Of a stretch of DNA of 64,000 nt, positions 30,972 through 42,004 are shown piece by piece. This DNA comes from Ostrinia nubilalis. Its lineage: Eukaryota > Arthropoda > Insecta > Lepidoptera > Crambidae. The position numbers and the translations under genes are program-made. Under the pieces are notes generated by a model, which was not told the DNA's origin, searched no databases, and saw nothing but the letters and a program-made list of their open reading frames with translations. The DNA lies in contig NC_087108.1 of NCBI RefSeq assembly GCF_963855985.1, positions 12,170,001 through 12,234,000 of the forward strand. Direction: 5' to 3'. Numbering within the stretch: position 1 is the stretch's first letter; each line of letters begins with the position of its first letter.

Positions 30972-31393
30972 TTTTTCAACCGACTTCAAAAAAGGAGGAG
31001 GTTCTCAATTCGACCCGTATGTTTTTTTTTTTTCTATGTTTGTTACGCGATAACTCCGCCAATTATGAACCGATTTGAACAAATCTTTTTTCGGCGTATA
31101 GGTAATACCTCAAGGGTGGTCCCATTTAAATTTAATAATAGAAAAAACAACCCCCAAGGGTGGAAAATTGGGGATGAACTTTTTTATACGCAATATCTCC
31201 GCCGATTATAAATCAATTTGAACGATTATTTTTTTGTTGAATAGGTATTATCAAAAGGGTGGTTTCATGCGAATTTGAAGAAAATATTTCACCCCCAAGG
31301 GTGGAAAATTGGGGATGAACTTTTTTATACGCAATATTTTCAATTTTTAGTTTTTTTTTGTGTTCACGCATTTGAAGTCGGTTTTATTTTTTA
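30972..31393. mobile_element. ~420-bp MITE with aaccgacttcaaa termini
   Basis: The left terminus ttcaaccgacttcaaaaaag and the right terminus cgcatttgaagtcggtttta are inverted repeats. Inside are two direct repeats of a ~50-base block, acccccaagggtggaaaatt then ggggatgaacttttttatac and gcaatat (31146-31194 and 31292-31340). This is a familiar lepidopteran MITE. Short ORFs at 30865-31078 run into it and are not genes. Confidence 0.8.
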
Positions 31394-31994
31394 AAAAAGT
31401 TAATTATTTCAAATAAATCCTTTCGGATTATTTTTTTGATAAAACATTCTTAGGAAAATTAAAACTAGAGAAAATTTCCTATTTTTGATGTCTACATAAC
31501 CTTTTTGTTAAATCAATAGTTTAGGCGTATTTCCTTCCACAAAGGTATTCTACTACACCTATCTCCATTGTGCCCATATTTCAGAATGCTATTTCACTTT
31601 TATGTTTCAAGCAAAATTACTAACTACCGTCACGCCACTGCAGGAAGACAGACAGACAAAATGGACGACTATTTATCGAAATCAGCTGGAATTGTTTTCG
31701 GGAATTCGGTATGACAGGCTGATTTGTAACTGAAGCGTGCGAAATGCAGTGATTGGAAGGCTGATCGTTAAAGTGAATTGCATGGAAAACCGTTCAGCCA
31801 AGGGTTAATGGATGGTTGTTGGAATCGTGAAGTTAAATCTGATATGCCCCTTTGAGGAATCGTTCTATTTTGATGTCAGTCACAAAAGCTCTGTTTTGTT
31901 ACTGAAAAATGAATACGTCGAAATCATTGTGAGAAAAAAAATCTGGTCAATAATTGTTTGGTCAAACAAGACCTTTTTGAATTACTAGATTCTA
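31394..31994. other. unique AT-rich DNA
   Basis: Nothing recognised apart from a gacagacagac run near 31650. Confidence 0.45.
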
Positions 31995-32142
31995 ATCTGT
32001 GGCCAAGCTGTAACTATGGATAAACATTATGCTATCTGCCCAGTAATTTAGTATCAACTCAACCTGTAACGAAAATGTAGGTACTACATTCTGGAAGCAA
32101 TAAAAATATTAAGTAACTACACACGAAAATTTAATAAGTCCT

Positions 32143-32280
32143 CGTTCGTTCGTTCTAGCCGAAAGACGTCCACTTCTGGACAAAGGCCTCCCTCAAGGAT
32201 TTCCACAAACACCGGTCCTGCGCCGCTCGCATCCAGGCACCTCCGGCGACCTTCACCAGATCGTCGGTCCACCTAGTCGG
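32143..32280 (-). mobile_element. RTE-b 3' stub, unit 1
   Basis: A 138-bp reverse copy: cgttcgttcgttctagccga, gacgtccacttctggacaaa and cgtcggtccacctagtcgg. It is flanked by the 12-bp duplication ttaataagtcct (32131-32142 and 32281-32292). Confidence 0.93.
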
Positions 32281-32440
32281 TTAATAAGTCCTATCTGTGG
32301 CCAAGCTGTAACTATGGATAAACATTATGCTATCTGTCCAGTAATTTAGTATCAACTCAACCTGTAACGAAAATGTAGGTACTACATTCTGGAAGCAATA
32401 AAAATATTAAGTAACTACACACGAAAATTTAATAAGTCCT

Positions 32441-32578
32441 CGTTCGTTCGTTCTAGCCGAAAGACGTCCACTTCTGGACAAAGGCCTCCCTCAAGGATTT
32501 CCACAAACACCGGTCCTGCGCCGCTCGCATCCAGGCACCTCCGGCGACCTTCACCAGATCGTCGGTCCACCTAGTCGG
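32441..32578 (-). mobile_element. RTE-b 3' stub, unit 2 (duplicate of 32143-32280)
   Basis: Identical copy carried along by the tandem duplication, with the same flanking ttaataagtcct at 32429-32440 and 32579-32590. It is not an independent insertion. Confidence 0.93.
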
Positions 32579-33000
32579 TTAATAAGTCCTAAATTATACT
32601 AAAAACGTGAATTTTTTTGGGCCCAAAAAACGTCAGCGTTATTTTATCTTTATTCAGAGCATATTTCAGCTACTTTCTCTGTAGATAGCTTTGTAATAAG
32701 ACTGGCATTATTTTATCCTTCACCCAAAGCATATAAATCAGTCACAAGTGGTTTAGGAAATAGACGACATATAAATCTAGACTCACAAAGGCCTTGCAGT
32801 TCTATTCCAGTCCGGCTAAGTAGTCATTTAGCGTCGCTATGACACGGAAGCGCCGCCATTATCGCCCCATTACGGCAGGCAACTGTCTTCGAAGACATAC
32901 GAGGATGTACTGGAACTGTCAGAATAGACATTTATAATGTGCAGAAAAGAGTTCATTTTATACTTTGTGAAGGTAGAGATATTAGTCAATCTTTTTCTTC

Positions 33001-33069
33001 TTGTCGTTTCGACAACAAACCTACACAGCGTCAGCCCAAAACTCTGTTACAAGAGTGGCGTTGTCACTA
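33001..33069 (-). repeat. repeat G, copy 2
   Basis: ttgtcgtttcgacaacaaac, ctacacagcgtcagcccaaa and actctgttacaagagtggcg: the reverse of repeat G at 9341. Confidence 0.7.
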
Positions 33070-33561
33070 GCCTTCATTAAATCTTCCTTCATGCAGTTAT
33101 TTGGTATCTATTTACATAGTTATTACTCAATTAAAATGTTTTTTTTTTCAACTAAAAACCTATAACATGCATGTTTGCAGCTTCTGTGATTCCTACAATC
33201 ATGAAGATCACGGAAACCACCAAGTGGAATTTGACTGCGTAAATAAAACGTTTCATTCACAAACTCTGCTTAGTTTGTTACTAATGACGACATTACGAAC
33301 CTCGTAGGTAATCTCTGGAGCTAAGGAAGCGATTTTAAAAACAATTGTATTTAATATCATAGTTTAAGTATACCTACAATTAATGTACAAAGAACAAAAC
33401 ATACAAAAATTTCTTTTTTTTTTTTAAATTCATTTAACAACTAAAAATACAGTACATTGGGACAATTACATTTAGATAGCTTTAAAAACCACTAGGGTTT
33501 GATATAAAGCAGCGAGTTCAAAGTAGGTACATTCACAATTAGTATTTTCCTCAGTGGTTTA
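33070..33561. other. unique AT-rich DNA
   Basis: A weak splice-acceptor-like atgcatgtttgcag (33166-33179) precedes a short open frame with Cys/His residues, but the context is too poor to call an exon. A poly-T run is at 33413-33424. Confidence 0.35.
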
Positions 33562-34045
33562 TCTATACTTATAATAAATCTGTAGAGAAGTCAATTCTGT
33601 ACATGAAATATATTTTCAAAATAACTATCAGGGGGTGATTAGTGATCGATACTGATGTCAAAAATGCAATCAGTAAAATTTTTGTCTGTCTGTCTGTCTG
33701 TCTGTCCTTCTGTATGTTCCTTATAGAAACAAAAACTACTCGACGGATTTTAACGAAACTTGGTACAATTATTTTTCGTACTCCTGGGCAGGTTATAGTA
33801 TACTTAGGAATTCCCACGGGATCGGGAATTAGCGGGAAAATCCTTTTGTATGAAAAATCTAAACCGCTTAAGTTAGACGCTTGAAATTTGGCATGCAGGT
33901 ATCTTAGTAAACTTAAAGCTTAGTTACAACAGGATATTGCAAAATTCCCACGGGAACGGGAGTTAGCGGGAAAAAACATTTGTATGAAAAAATCTGCAGG
34001 GGGTAAAACGGGATCCACGCGTACGAAGTCGCGGGCGACCGCTAG
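33562..34045 (+). mobile_element. non-autonomous Helitron, 484 bp
   Basis: TCTATACTTATAATAAATCT start, tgtctgtctgtctgtc core, gaagtcgcgggcgaccgctag end followed by T. The blocks gggaattagcgggaaaa and gggagttagcgggaaaaa are internal direct repeats. Confidence 0.88.
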
Positions 34046-34424
34046 TGTTATAATAAATTTTCTGTTAGAGACAAATATTTTAAAGAAATTGTTTAAAGTA
34101 TGTCGCTTCCAGTGTCCCTAAGCAGCGCTCCTAATGCACGTATGCAATGGCGACCTGAACCAACCTTGACACAGACGTGCGTACGACACGCTACGGAATC
34201 TATGCTGTGCTCTACATGTGTACTTGAAGACAACTATCCTACTATACATACTGAAAATGACAATTTCGTAATGCATTATGATTAGATCCAGTGAAAGAGA
34301 TATTAAACTGTCTATGTTAAGTACCTATTCTTGTGAACTCACGCTATTCAATTACTAGTCAATTAATTAATCTAATCTGTGTAAGTCTAATGACATTAAT
34401 AGATGAAAGATTTGATTGTTTGAT

Positions 34425-34555
34425 TGCATTGAATAGGCTCTGAATTTCAGAGCCTATCGGTCCAGTAGTTACTGGACCGATTTGAAAAATTCTTTTATCA
34501 TTAGAATCTTACATTATCCCTGATGAACAAAGGCGATAGAATATTTATCAAAAAG
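34425..34555 (+). mobile_element. Helitron-like fragment with two back-to-back hairpins
   Basis: Shares ggaccgatttgaaaaattct, attagaatcttacatt and gatgaacaaaggcgata with 46100-46211 (which ends CTAGT) and 42005-42210. Bases 34433-34457 and 34458-34479 form two adjacent near-perfect hairpins. Confidence 0.65.
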
Positions 34556-34754
34556 TTAAGGATCCGTATGAAAACTTTTATAAAAATTACAATTTAAGTT
34601 TCCGATACAAACTGTTCCTCATGTCGTACTTTATTTGGTGGAGTCAAACTGGATACGTTCAGAAATAAAACCGCGATAGAGTAGGCTGGTTCCAAGTTTT
34701 GTGAAAATTATATTTCTGTAATTATGGTCGACCAAGTGCCTACTTCATCGAACG

Positions 34755-34935
34755 ACAACATTGTTGTGTGTTCAGCATTGTTGTGTTTCGACAGTTAGAG
34801 GTAAGATAGCCAGTTCCTCCGTGGTTGGGGATTCCGGGTGAAGCTCGCTTCCACCTTCGGCCTGATCATCACTTACCATCAGGCGAGATACAGGCATACA
34901 GGCCAAGAGCTTCCTCGTTATGGATAAAAAAAAAC
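34755..34935 (+). mobile_element. SINE-1 fragment
   Basis: acaacattgttgtgtgttca, gttagaggtaagatagccag, ttcctccgtggttggggatt and ttcggcctgatcatcactta, ending cgttatggataaaaaaaaac. The tRNA-like head is missing. Confidence 0.8.
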
Positions 34936-35576
34936 TTTCAGCTTCTCAAAATAAAAACAATACCAAATTAATTTTACAGAAAATTTTATAATCAATATTG
35001 TTGTTATCATGTATCACTTTAATTTCCAAGTAACTAGATACTTCATCGAACGAGCACTTCATTCAAAACACTAGTATTACCGTATTTATTGCAAATAACA
35101 TTGTTTTCATCAAGTGTGTATCACTTAACTTCCAAGTGCCTACTTCATCGATCGACTCAAACCACTTTAGATTGATTCCTTATTAAAATCTCCATCATTG
35201 GGGCAGAAACCTTACAAAATACCTCGGTACTCCTCGACGAGTGATGCATGATCACGTCTAGTACTCACACTTGACTAGCCAAGGGTGTGCCAAGGGAAAT
35301 TGAACCTTAAGACTGGGGGTGGAAAGTGGAAATAGCAAGGTAAGTTTCGGTAAGTCCACGAAATGACATCCGCGGAGTTTTTGTACGAAATGCTGTTATT
35401 ATCTACCCAATACTTTATGTACAGGGTGTTGGGAAATGTGGAATTTATTTTGTTACGAGTTTATGGATGGATAGCATTGAAATTGGAACTGCATAATTAT
35501 AATTAAATCCATAATCAATAAGAGTGAATTAAATAAAAATATGATTGTGGTGACTTTTTACAATAAATCCCAACTA
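34936..35576. other. unique AT-rich DNA
   Basis: caagtaactagatacttcat and caagtgcctacttcatcgat are a short repeated phrase (34732, 35029, 35130) of unknown meaning. No gene recognised. Confidence 0.4.
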
Positions 35577-35809
35577 TCCCAACTAATATTATAAATGCGA
35601 AAGTAACTCTGTCTGTCTGTCTGTCTGTTACGCTTTCCCGCTTAAACCTCGCAACCGATTTTGATGAAATTTGGCATAGAGATAGTTTGAGTCCCGGGAA
35701 AGAACATAGGATAGTTTTTATCCCGGTTTTTGAAACAGGGACGCGCGCGATAAAGTTTTTCTGTGACAGACAAAATTCCACGCGGGCGAAGCCGCGGGCG
35801 GAAAGCTAG
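35577..35809 (+). mobile_element. non-autonomous Helitron, 233 bp
   Basis: TC at 35577, then aactaatattataaatgcga, a ctgtctgtctgtctgt core, gcgaagccgcgggcggaaag and CTAG followed by T. The 88-codon minus-strand ORF is the repeat. Confidence 0.9.
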
Positions 35810-36065
35810 TGTCTAATATATTATTATCTAGTATCTCTAATGTAATGTTTTCTACCATAATATAAATTGTAAAATTGCTGTTGAGTTTAAGACATAACAA
35901 CTTTCTATAATGACTGAGTTCTGTAGGTTTACCATAAGCTTCCCTACACTACACAAAATCGCTATAGAGAGTGAAAAAATCTATGAGGATTTTAGTTCTT
36001 GAAAGTAATCGCTAGGGACACTTTATTATAAGTCATATATTTTTTCGCAGCTGCTAGCGAGTATA

Positions 36066-36273
36066 TCTATAAAAGCGAAAGGTCACTGACTGACTGACTG
36101 ACTCACTCACTCACTCATCACGAAATCTCAGAAACTACAAGTGCTAGGAGTCTCAAATATTGCATGGGGGTTCCTTTTAGAACGTAGGTGCTCAATAAGA
36201 CGGGATTTCCCAAAATTCAACCCTTAGGGGGTAAAACCGGGTCCAAGCATACGAAGTCGCGGGCGGACGCTAG
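36066..36273 (+). mobile_element. non-autonomous Helitron, 208 bp
   Basis: TCTATAAAAGCGAAAGGTCA start, gactgactgactgactcact core, cgaagtcgcgggcggacg then CTAG and T. Same subfamily as 43403-43591 (reverse). Confidence 0.9.
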
Positions 36274-36570
36274 TTTAATATAAACTCATGGTAAACACAC
36301 TGCTGTTGACAATAGTGACTGAGTTTCTTGTGCTGCTTCCTCAGTACTTTTTATTTCATTCATTTCTCCATTTTCCCACCCACCCTGTATCTTCCGATAG
36401 GAAGCGCAGCACCATGTAGATAGTGTGCCTTTTCTTCACGCCACTCCTACTAACGATGTCATTCGCGTTCCGCGCGACGAGTTATTGAGACTTTTTCAAG
36501 AGAACCCGAGGGTTGGGCACACCTGGGGGTGAGGTAGAATCGCTGGATGTGGCATGGCATTGGCATTCTA

Positions 36571-36700
36571 TAAAGCCTGGTCCGTGAGCACGTAGAATTT
36601 TGTCCAATGACCCCAAGCTACCCATCCTTATCGCTCGCGCGTAATTATGTTGCTGTCGCGCTCGCACTCTCATTGCGGGCGCGCGTCGCACAGTCGCGTA
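36571..36700. repeat. repeat F, copy 2
   Basis: See 23905-24034. The GC-rich block here is 36661-36694 and has the opposite orientation. The 69-codon minus-strand ORF is within the repeat. Confidence 0.85.
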
Positions 36701-36935
36701 TTTTATGTATTTTTTTTGTATTGCCTGTTATTTAGCATTATTACTGTTTTTATTTTATCAGGATATACCGCTTAGATTAAAAGTTATTACGTTTTCTTTA
36801 CAATAAGTAATTGGAAAAAAAAAAATTCTATAAAAAATTAAAAAAAAACAAAAAATTTTTGACCTCTTTTTTGTTGATAAAAATAGGTCTAGTTTCATCT
36901 ACTTTCATATGTACACTTTAACGTGACTCACACTG

Positions 36936-37056
36936 TATAGAAAACACCCAGTCCAATACAAACAAATATGTTCATGCCCACAAATTACTGTGCGGGAATC
37001 GAACCCGCTACCTCCGGAATAGTAGTCCGTTTCGAACCACTACACCAAACGGCCGA
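36936..37056 (-). mobile_element. SINE-2 5' half (head retained)
   Basis: Reverse of 22138-22260. The B box appears as gggaatcgaaccc and the A-box region as ccactacaccaaacg. It ends just past the head, so the tail is missing. Confidence 0.85.
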
Positions 37057-37223
37057 CTGTATAAAATTTAGCTTTAGAGTCAAAAGCTTGGCCATAAATA
37101 AGATCTGATAAATTTTTACAATGTGAGCAACCCAGTTATGGTATCGTCTTGACAACATTTTACATGTAAATGTATTTTTTTTTTGGAAGCTAATCAAGTA
37201 CCTAAGTAGTAAAATGCTCATGC

Positions 37224-37347
37224 ATGCACGATAATTTGTGCCAACTTCGTCGGGATCTTTTTCTTCGTCGGGATCACCAATTTGTGGCAACTTCGTCGGG
37301 ATCATCTTCTTCGTCCGGTTCGTCGTCGGGGTCACCAATTTATGCCA
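37224..37347 (-). mobile_element. LTR-retrotransposon primer-binding site and leader (partial)
   Basis: Read on the minus strand, TGGCATAAATTGGTGACCCC directly follows the LTR 3' end, as a tRNA primer-binding site should. The leader then repeats an attggtgatcccgacgaag-type unit about twice before homology ends near 37224. No gag or pol follows. A minus-strand ORF (36985-37374) crosses this leader but is not a gene. Confidence 0.65.
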
Positions 37348-37569
37348 TGTTGGGAGACCGTATGAATGAGACACGGGTTGTAGTTAGTCTCTGCTATATG
37401 TCTGTTTATTAACGCGAACTGCGTGACTATTTATACGATATAGATTAAAGGTAAATGACGTCACAGAATCAGCACTATACGTGATAAATGTGCTGACACT
37501 GTAAACGTGATCAAGATAAGATATGAAGAGATTAAGTATTGTGCATACCGGCACATCTATGATATAACA
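37348..37569 (-). mobile_element. 222-bp long terminal repeat (minus strand)
   Basis: On the minus strand it starts TGTTATATCATAG and ends TCTCCCAACA (TG…CA, with tgtt/aaca short inverted ends). It has a TATAAATA box (37435-37428) and AATAAA (37410-37405) in the order expected of an LTR promoter and poly(A) signal, and a primer-binding site follows immediately. A second LTR and internal genes are absent from the window. A Ty3/gypsy-like type is a guess from the leader sequence. Confidence 0.72.
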
Positions 37570-37592
37570 ACGCGCTGGTGTGGACTTCGGAT

Positions 37593-37712
37593 GAGTTGCA
37601 CCCACCACCTAACTTTGACCGTAACTTTGACGATAACCGGTGTATTTTGTATGGAGTTTGACAGATTTTTGACGTTTGTCAAAGTTAAAGTAAGATGGTG
37701 CAACCCAGTCTT
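37593..37712. mobile_element. MITE-2, copy 2
   Basis: gagttgcaccc at the left and ggtgcaacccagtctta at the right; the interior has ttgacgtttgtcaaag and ataaccggtgtattttgtat. It is about 24 bases beyond the LTR end. It is related to 19381-19498 but the left terminus has diverged. Confidence 0.75.
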
Positions 37713-38142
37713 AGACTGTCCATCGTATTTGCTATCCTAGAAATGATTTAAACGTTGTTTAGATTTTTTTAAAGAATTCTGCCCGTTAGCCCCTCATACT
37801 AAGCTAAATATGCTTGTGTCTTCATCATTCAACTATCGTGGCTTCAATGTTTATGGCACGTTATGGAGTTTATTTTTTTGACGTTTCCAGCCATCCTGAT
37901 ATCTCGGTCCCGCCTCGAAGAGGATATCTGACGATAATTATGGCGGTTGAAAGATTGAATGCTCTCCGCTGTCATTTTGCTCGAGTGGGACGTATAGATC
38001 ATTGGCAACAGACAGACTGACGTGAGTTTTGTATTGCGAATAATATTTTTAAGTCATGCGAAATGAGAGTCTTCGTAGTAGGTACTTGGGGTGGAAAATA
38101 AACTGTAATTATAGATCGTTAAAAGAAAACAGAATTCATAGT

Positions 38143-38345
38143 ACGCAGAACTGACGGCCGATGAGACAGCAAGGTTCTGGAGTGAGGAAAACGCAGCGTG
38201 GGACGTCCATCCACAAGGTGGACCATCGACATCATAAAGGTAGGAGGAAGGCGCTGGACGCAGGCCGCTACCAACCAGTCAACATGGAAAGCATTGGGGG
38301 AGACCTATGTTCAGCAGTGGATGTCTGGCTGAAATAATGACGATA
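38143..38345 (+). mobile_element. RTE-a 3' stub with internal deletion
   Basis: agtacgcagaactgacggcc, gcagcgtgggacgtccatcc and aggtggaccatcgacatcat, ending ctgaaataatgacgataatg. The segment between ggttctggagtg and aggaaaacgcagcg is shorter than in 16841-17104. Confidence 0.85.
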
Positions 38346-38452
38346 ATGATGATTAAAAATTCAATTATACTCGTAGGTACTTAATAATCTTAATGTTAAG
38401 GACTTTTGCTCTTTGGTATGATGGATTCAATTCCCAGGTAGAGCAAAGAAGT

Positions 38453-38575
38453 AGTTTTTTTTTTATGTGACAGGAGGCAAACGAGCAGACGGATCACCTG
38501 ATGGTAAGCGATTACCGTCGCCCATAGACACCCGCAGACCCAGAGGCGTTACAGAATAGGTAATTGAGCAATTGA
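38453..38575 (+). repeat. repeat E, copy 3 (longest)
   Basis: tgacaggaggcaaacgagca, gacggatcacctgatggtaa, gcgattaccgtcgcccatag and acacccgcagacccagaggc. A tRNA B-box-like ggattcaattccca lies just upstream (38420), so repeat E may be part of a SINE. Confidence 0.65.
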
Positions 38576-38633
38576 GGTAGTACCTACCTGATATGAAGAT
38601 GAAGGAACTCCGATTCTTAATCGTATTTCTTAA

Positions 38634-38698
38634 GCTAGTACAAGCTTTGCTTAGTTTGGGACTAAAGGCGCAGTGTCCAAGGATATTTATTTATTTAA
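38634..38698 (+). mobile_element. SINE-2 tail fragment
   Basis: gtacaagctttgcttagttt, gggactaaaggcgcagtgtc, then caaggatatttatttattta. Confidence 0.75.
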
Positions 38699-40168
38699 CA
38701 CTTCTTAGAATTACTTTTCGCCTTAGGCGAAAGAGCTAGTAGTAACCCAAGGTCGGGAAAGCTGGAAGATATGCTCAGACAAGTTCACAAATGAGTGGCG
38801 ACTGCTGATTGATCCCGACTGATTATTGTTTGGCGTGTTCCGACACAATCGACGAGCCATAAGGGCGGATCGGACATATTGAATAAGGGGTGGCGGTGTG
38901 GAAAATCGAATCAACTATTACGTTGACTTGAAGTTTGGTTCGATTCTCAGTGACGCTCGTATCTAAATACAAAACAAAACAAAAAAATAATTATGTAGAG
39001 TCAAAATTCTAATGCGGTTGGTTTATTTCTACTTAGTTTGTCTTATAAAATAATTGAACTCATAAGCTTCTGGACCTCTTTGATTAATAAACAATCATAA
39101 ATAATCGGTCCTGAGCTGCTTGAGAACTGTTGTAACCCAACGATCATCAGTTCAACGAACTACATGCCCCAACACTGCCATTTCATTTTAGACCCTAATT
39201 TTCCGGAGGAAAATGGATGATTTAGTCAACACTCTTCACGCTGACCAGATCGAGGGGGCCTCATTGACACTGTCACTTAGCTTAGCGATTTTTCCACAAT
39301 AATCAAATCAAGCGATCTAATCACAATTGACACAATTTCCAAACTACACCAACACACAATTTTCGAACAAAGAAAATTCAGAAACAACTTTTGCACCTTC
39401 AATTTAGCTCTGCCCCTTCCAAATTTGTGGGGAACTAAACTAGCTACACCGTCGTGTTAGCACCGAAACAACCAATAACCTAAAACTACCCTACAGAAGT
39501 GGGGTACCATTGCTATAAGTTGGGGAGTCACGGGCGATTACACCGGCGCGGATGCTATGCGATTGACTGTACTGTGTAGCCAATAGTTTGTATAATAAAC
39601 ACGTTTGTTGGACAAATGTATACATTAGTAGATATAATGAATTAGGTACTTCATGCATTAAATAACAGTAAGTAGGCACTTCAATGAATAAGAGCTGTTG
39701 CAGTAAGAGACCAGTAAAAATTTTGCTTGAAATAGTTTTCCTTTTATTAATAATTTATGCAATATCATATCGATAAAAGTATCCAACAAAGATATCATAT
39801 CAGACCACAACAAAACCTCACTGCCCAAAACAGAAACGCGGCAACTGCGCGAAAACTGAAGAGTTTTTCTAATAAATCAATACGCTCTTATCGATGCCGT
39901 ATCTCGCATCTTCAGCGTTATTGATGCGGCCGATAAATCAGCGGGTCTTCTGTTGGCACGCCCGCGCACTCGACTAATGGCGATTTATGCGGCGGCGAGG
40001 GGAAAATGTACAGATGTGGGGACAAATGAGAATAAAATTGGTTTTATAGAGAAAAAAAACAAAAAAATATTTTAGACATCCATTTAGTAAGAGATTACGC
40101 AAAGTTATTATGAGTAAACTTCGCCATACCAGACCATTTTTGTAAAACACAAAAATTTTACCCATTTA
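38699..40168. other. unique DNA with a CpG-rich segment
   Basis: tcgccttaggcga is a small hairpin at 38718-38730. The B-box-like ggttcgattctca at 38938 is isolated. 39885-40010 is CpG-rich (gatgccgtatctcgcatctt, gcacgcccgcgcactcgact, atttatgcggcggcgagggg) and matches no repeat, so it may be regulatory. No exon recognised. Confidence 0.35.
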
Positions 40169-40496
40169 GCCTAGGCGCAGGCCACCGCCTTTTAACTTAG
40201 AACATTGTAAGAATTCCCATTGAAGGTCAGGGGAACAACTTGCTTTGCTTAAACACGAAGTTTGTTAATTAATGTGATTAAGATTTTAAGCTGTATAAGT
40301 GTTATGGTTTGGAAATAAACTATTTATTTATTATTTATTATTATTTTAGTTGGCCAATAGTTGGGTCGGGTTGTTAACAGTATGGAGATGTATGAAAGTG
40401 CGCACATTACATCGATTTGGTATCGGCCGATTCTTCATACAAAATAAAATCGGGCCCAACTATCAGCCAACTAAAAGTTGGTGGTCTGCGCCTAGG
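40169..40496. mobile_element. MITE with cctaggcgcag termini, containing an insertion
   Basis: The left terminus gcctaggcgcaggccaccgc and the right terminus ggtggtctgcgcctagg are inverted repeats. A second inverted pair lies inside on the right: ttagttggccaatagttggg (40346-40365) and cccaactatcagccaactaa (40455-40474). The left half is separated from the rest by about 150 bases of extra sequence ending in tatttattatttattattat, which looks like a later insertion with a simple tail. Confidence 0.7.
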
Positions 40497-40669
40497 TTAA
40501 AATGAAGACAGGCTAGGAGGGGGTAATAGGTAGTTTAATATCCTTCTTCTATGTCTATATATTTTAGCGGAAAGAATAAACTCAAAGTTAGTGAAATGGG
40601 GGATGCAAGCAAATACATAATTACTGACTCCTTCTATGTTCTTCTGATTAATTTCGTTGCGGGTCCAAT

Positions 40670-40793
40670 GACAGTTTAACTTTCCCCCGGGACAAACTTG
40701 ACCTTCATTGGTTGGGTTTTTGTGGCGGTCAAGCTGTAGATCCTGGCTACACAGGAGTTGCAGTGGTGGGAACGAGAGGTGGGAATAGTCCCG
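40670..40793. repeat. repeat H, uninterrupted copy
   Basis: cagtttaactttcccccggg, gtcaagctgtagatcctggc and tacacaggagttgcagtggt, ending aatagtcccgt. It is the uninterrupted counterpart of 49771-50088. Class unknown; the minus-strand ORF through it is unassigned. Confidence 0.75.
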
Positions 40794-41755
40794 TATTAAA
40801 CACATAATTACCTATTATGCAATTTTATTCAAGACAAACTAAAATCCACTCAAGCTAATCTGCGGGCATATTCACTCATTGATTGCTTTTAAATTAAAAA
40901 AAATATTGGAAACTAAGCACTGTATTGTAATAACGACGTATCTTCTGCTCGTCTGCCACCTATCACATAAAAAAATATTTCCTAAATTTTTGTCAGTCGC
41001 GTACACTGTACGAGCACAGCTCGATGAAGCATTAGCGCGTTCGCATTTTACCTATCACTCGCATTTTCGATAGCTCGTAATGGTTGTGTTTGTGTACCTA
41101 GATGACGAACGCAGTAACTGGTATCAAATTAAAAAAAAAAAACAATTTATAAGTTGAAAAACTTGGATTATAGGACTGTTTGATTTGATGGGAATTTAAA
41201 AATAATATAAACAGTTTTAGTACCGAACGTATTCACTGTTGCTTTTGTTGCTACTTATTGTGTTGTTTTATTATAAAGGTAAATCTATAAAATAAAAAAT
41301 GCTAATGAAATTGTGTGTATTATTGAAGTAGGACTTTAATTACTTTTCGAAAAGGTAATATTTAGAAAAACTGTAACAAAAATACACCTGTTTTAAATAA
41401 TTATACACTTAAATTTTTTTCAGTCATTTCGAAGACAATTTATTAAAAAGCTGCTATCCCTATGATAAAACTATACATCCACAACACAGTTACCGCATCC
41501 CCACTCACACCAGCACACATATTGTTTTTGTTTTCCGACTCCATCATTCGGTGGCGCGAAAAATGTGCCAATATATCCCTCAATTAGAAAGGACTAAGTG
41601 AAATACGGGTTTAGCCACATTTTCGGGTTTCCCTTTTGACGCCATGTTGTTTTTGACGTCATATTTTGCCTGATCGAGATTAACGAGCTGGTATTGAGAG
41701 TCGGGGTGAAAAAGAGTGGAAAAATCCTAACTCTTTTTTGGATTCAGTAATTATC
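40794..41755. other. unique AT-rich DNA
   Basis: No exon or repeat recognised. 40985-41070 is slightly GC-richer. Confidence 0.45.
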
Positions 41756-41880
41756 GTCCGTATTCACAAACATTACTATGAGGTCTCACAGTGACACGCA
41801 AACCAATCACAGAGCTCTATTCAACGCTGTGTGTTCGATTTGCTGCTTCAAAGCAGACATTGTTTGTGAACACGGGCGTT
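41756..41880. mobile_element. MITE-1 copy with internal deletion
   Basis: gtccgtattcacaaacatta to gtttgtgaacacgggcgtt. The gcgcgtggacgcacaggg part is missing (cacagtgacacgcaaacc), so the copy is about 25 bases short. Confidence 0.88.
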
Positions 41881-42004
41881 AGTTACTTTCATCACGTGAT
41901 TAATAATATTTTTATTTATAAATTATTTAGATAGGTTTAAGCCATGAGCTTCCTCTTTATTATCTACAAATAATACATACAGAGGAAAGATAATATTGTT
42001 TGTT

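Larger units (their letters stand above)
31995..32590. repeat. 298-bp perfect-like tandem duplication (two units)
   Basis: Unit 1 is 31995-32292 and unit 2 is 32293-32590. I see a single difference between them (c at 32039, t in unit 2). Each unit includes the unique segment plus an RTE-b stub and its duplicated target site. Confidence 0.97.

Noticed and set aside
33101..33307. Possible exon with Cys/His residues after an atgcatgtttgcag acceptor
   Set aside because: The pyrimidine tract is broken by an A-rich stretch, the frame ends in a stop just before the only donor-like site, and no homology is recognised.
36985..37374. 129-codon minus-strand ORF
   Set aside because: It crosses the LTR edge, the retrotransposon leader, unique DNA and a SINE-2 fragment, so it cannot be a single gene. 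The acidic DPDE repeats come from the leader tandem repeat.
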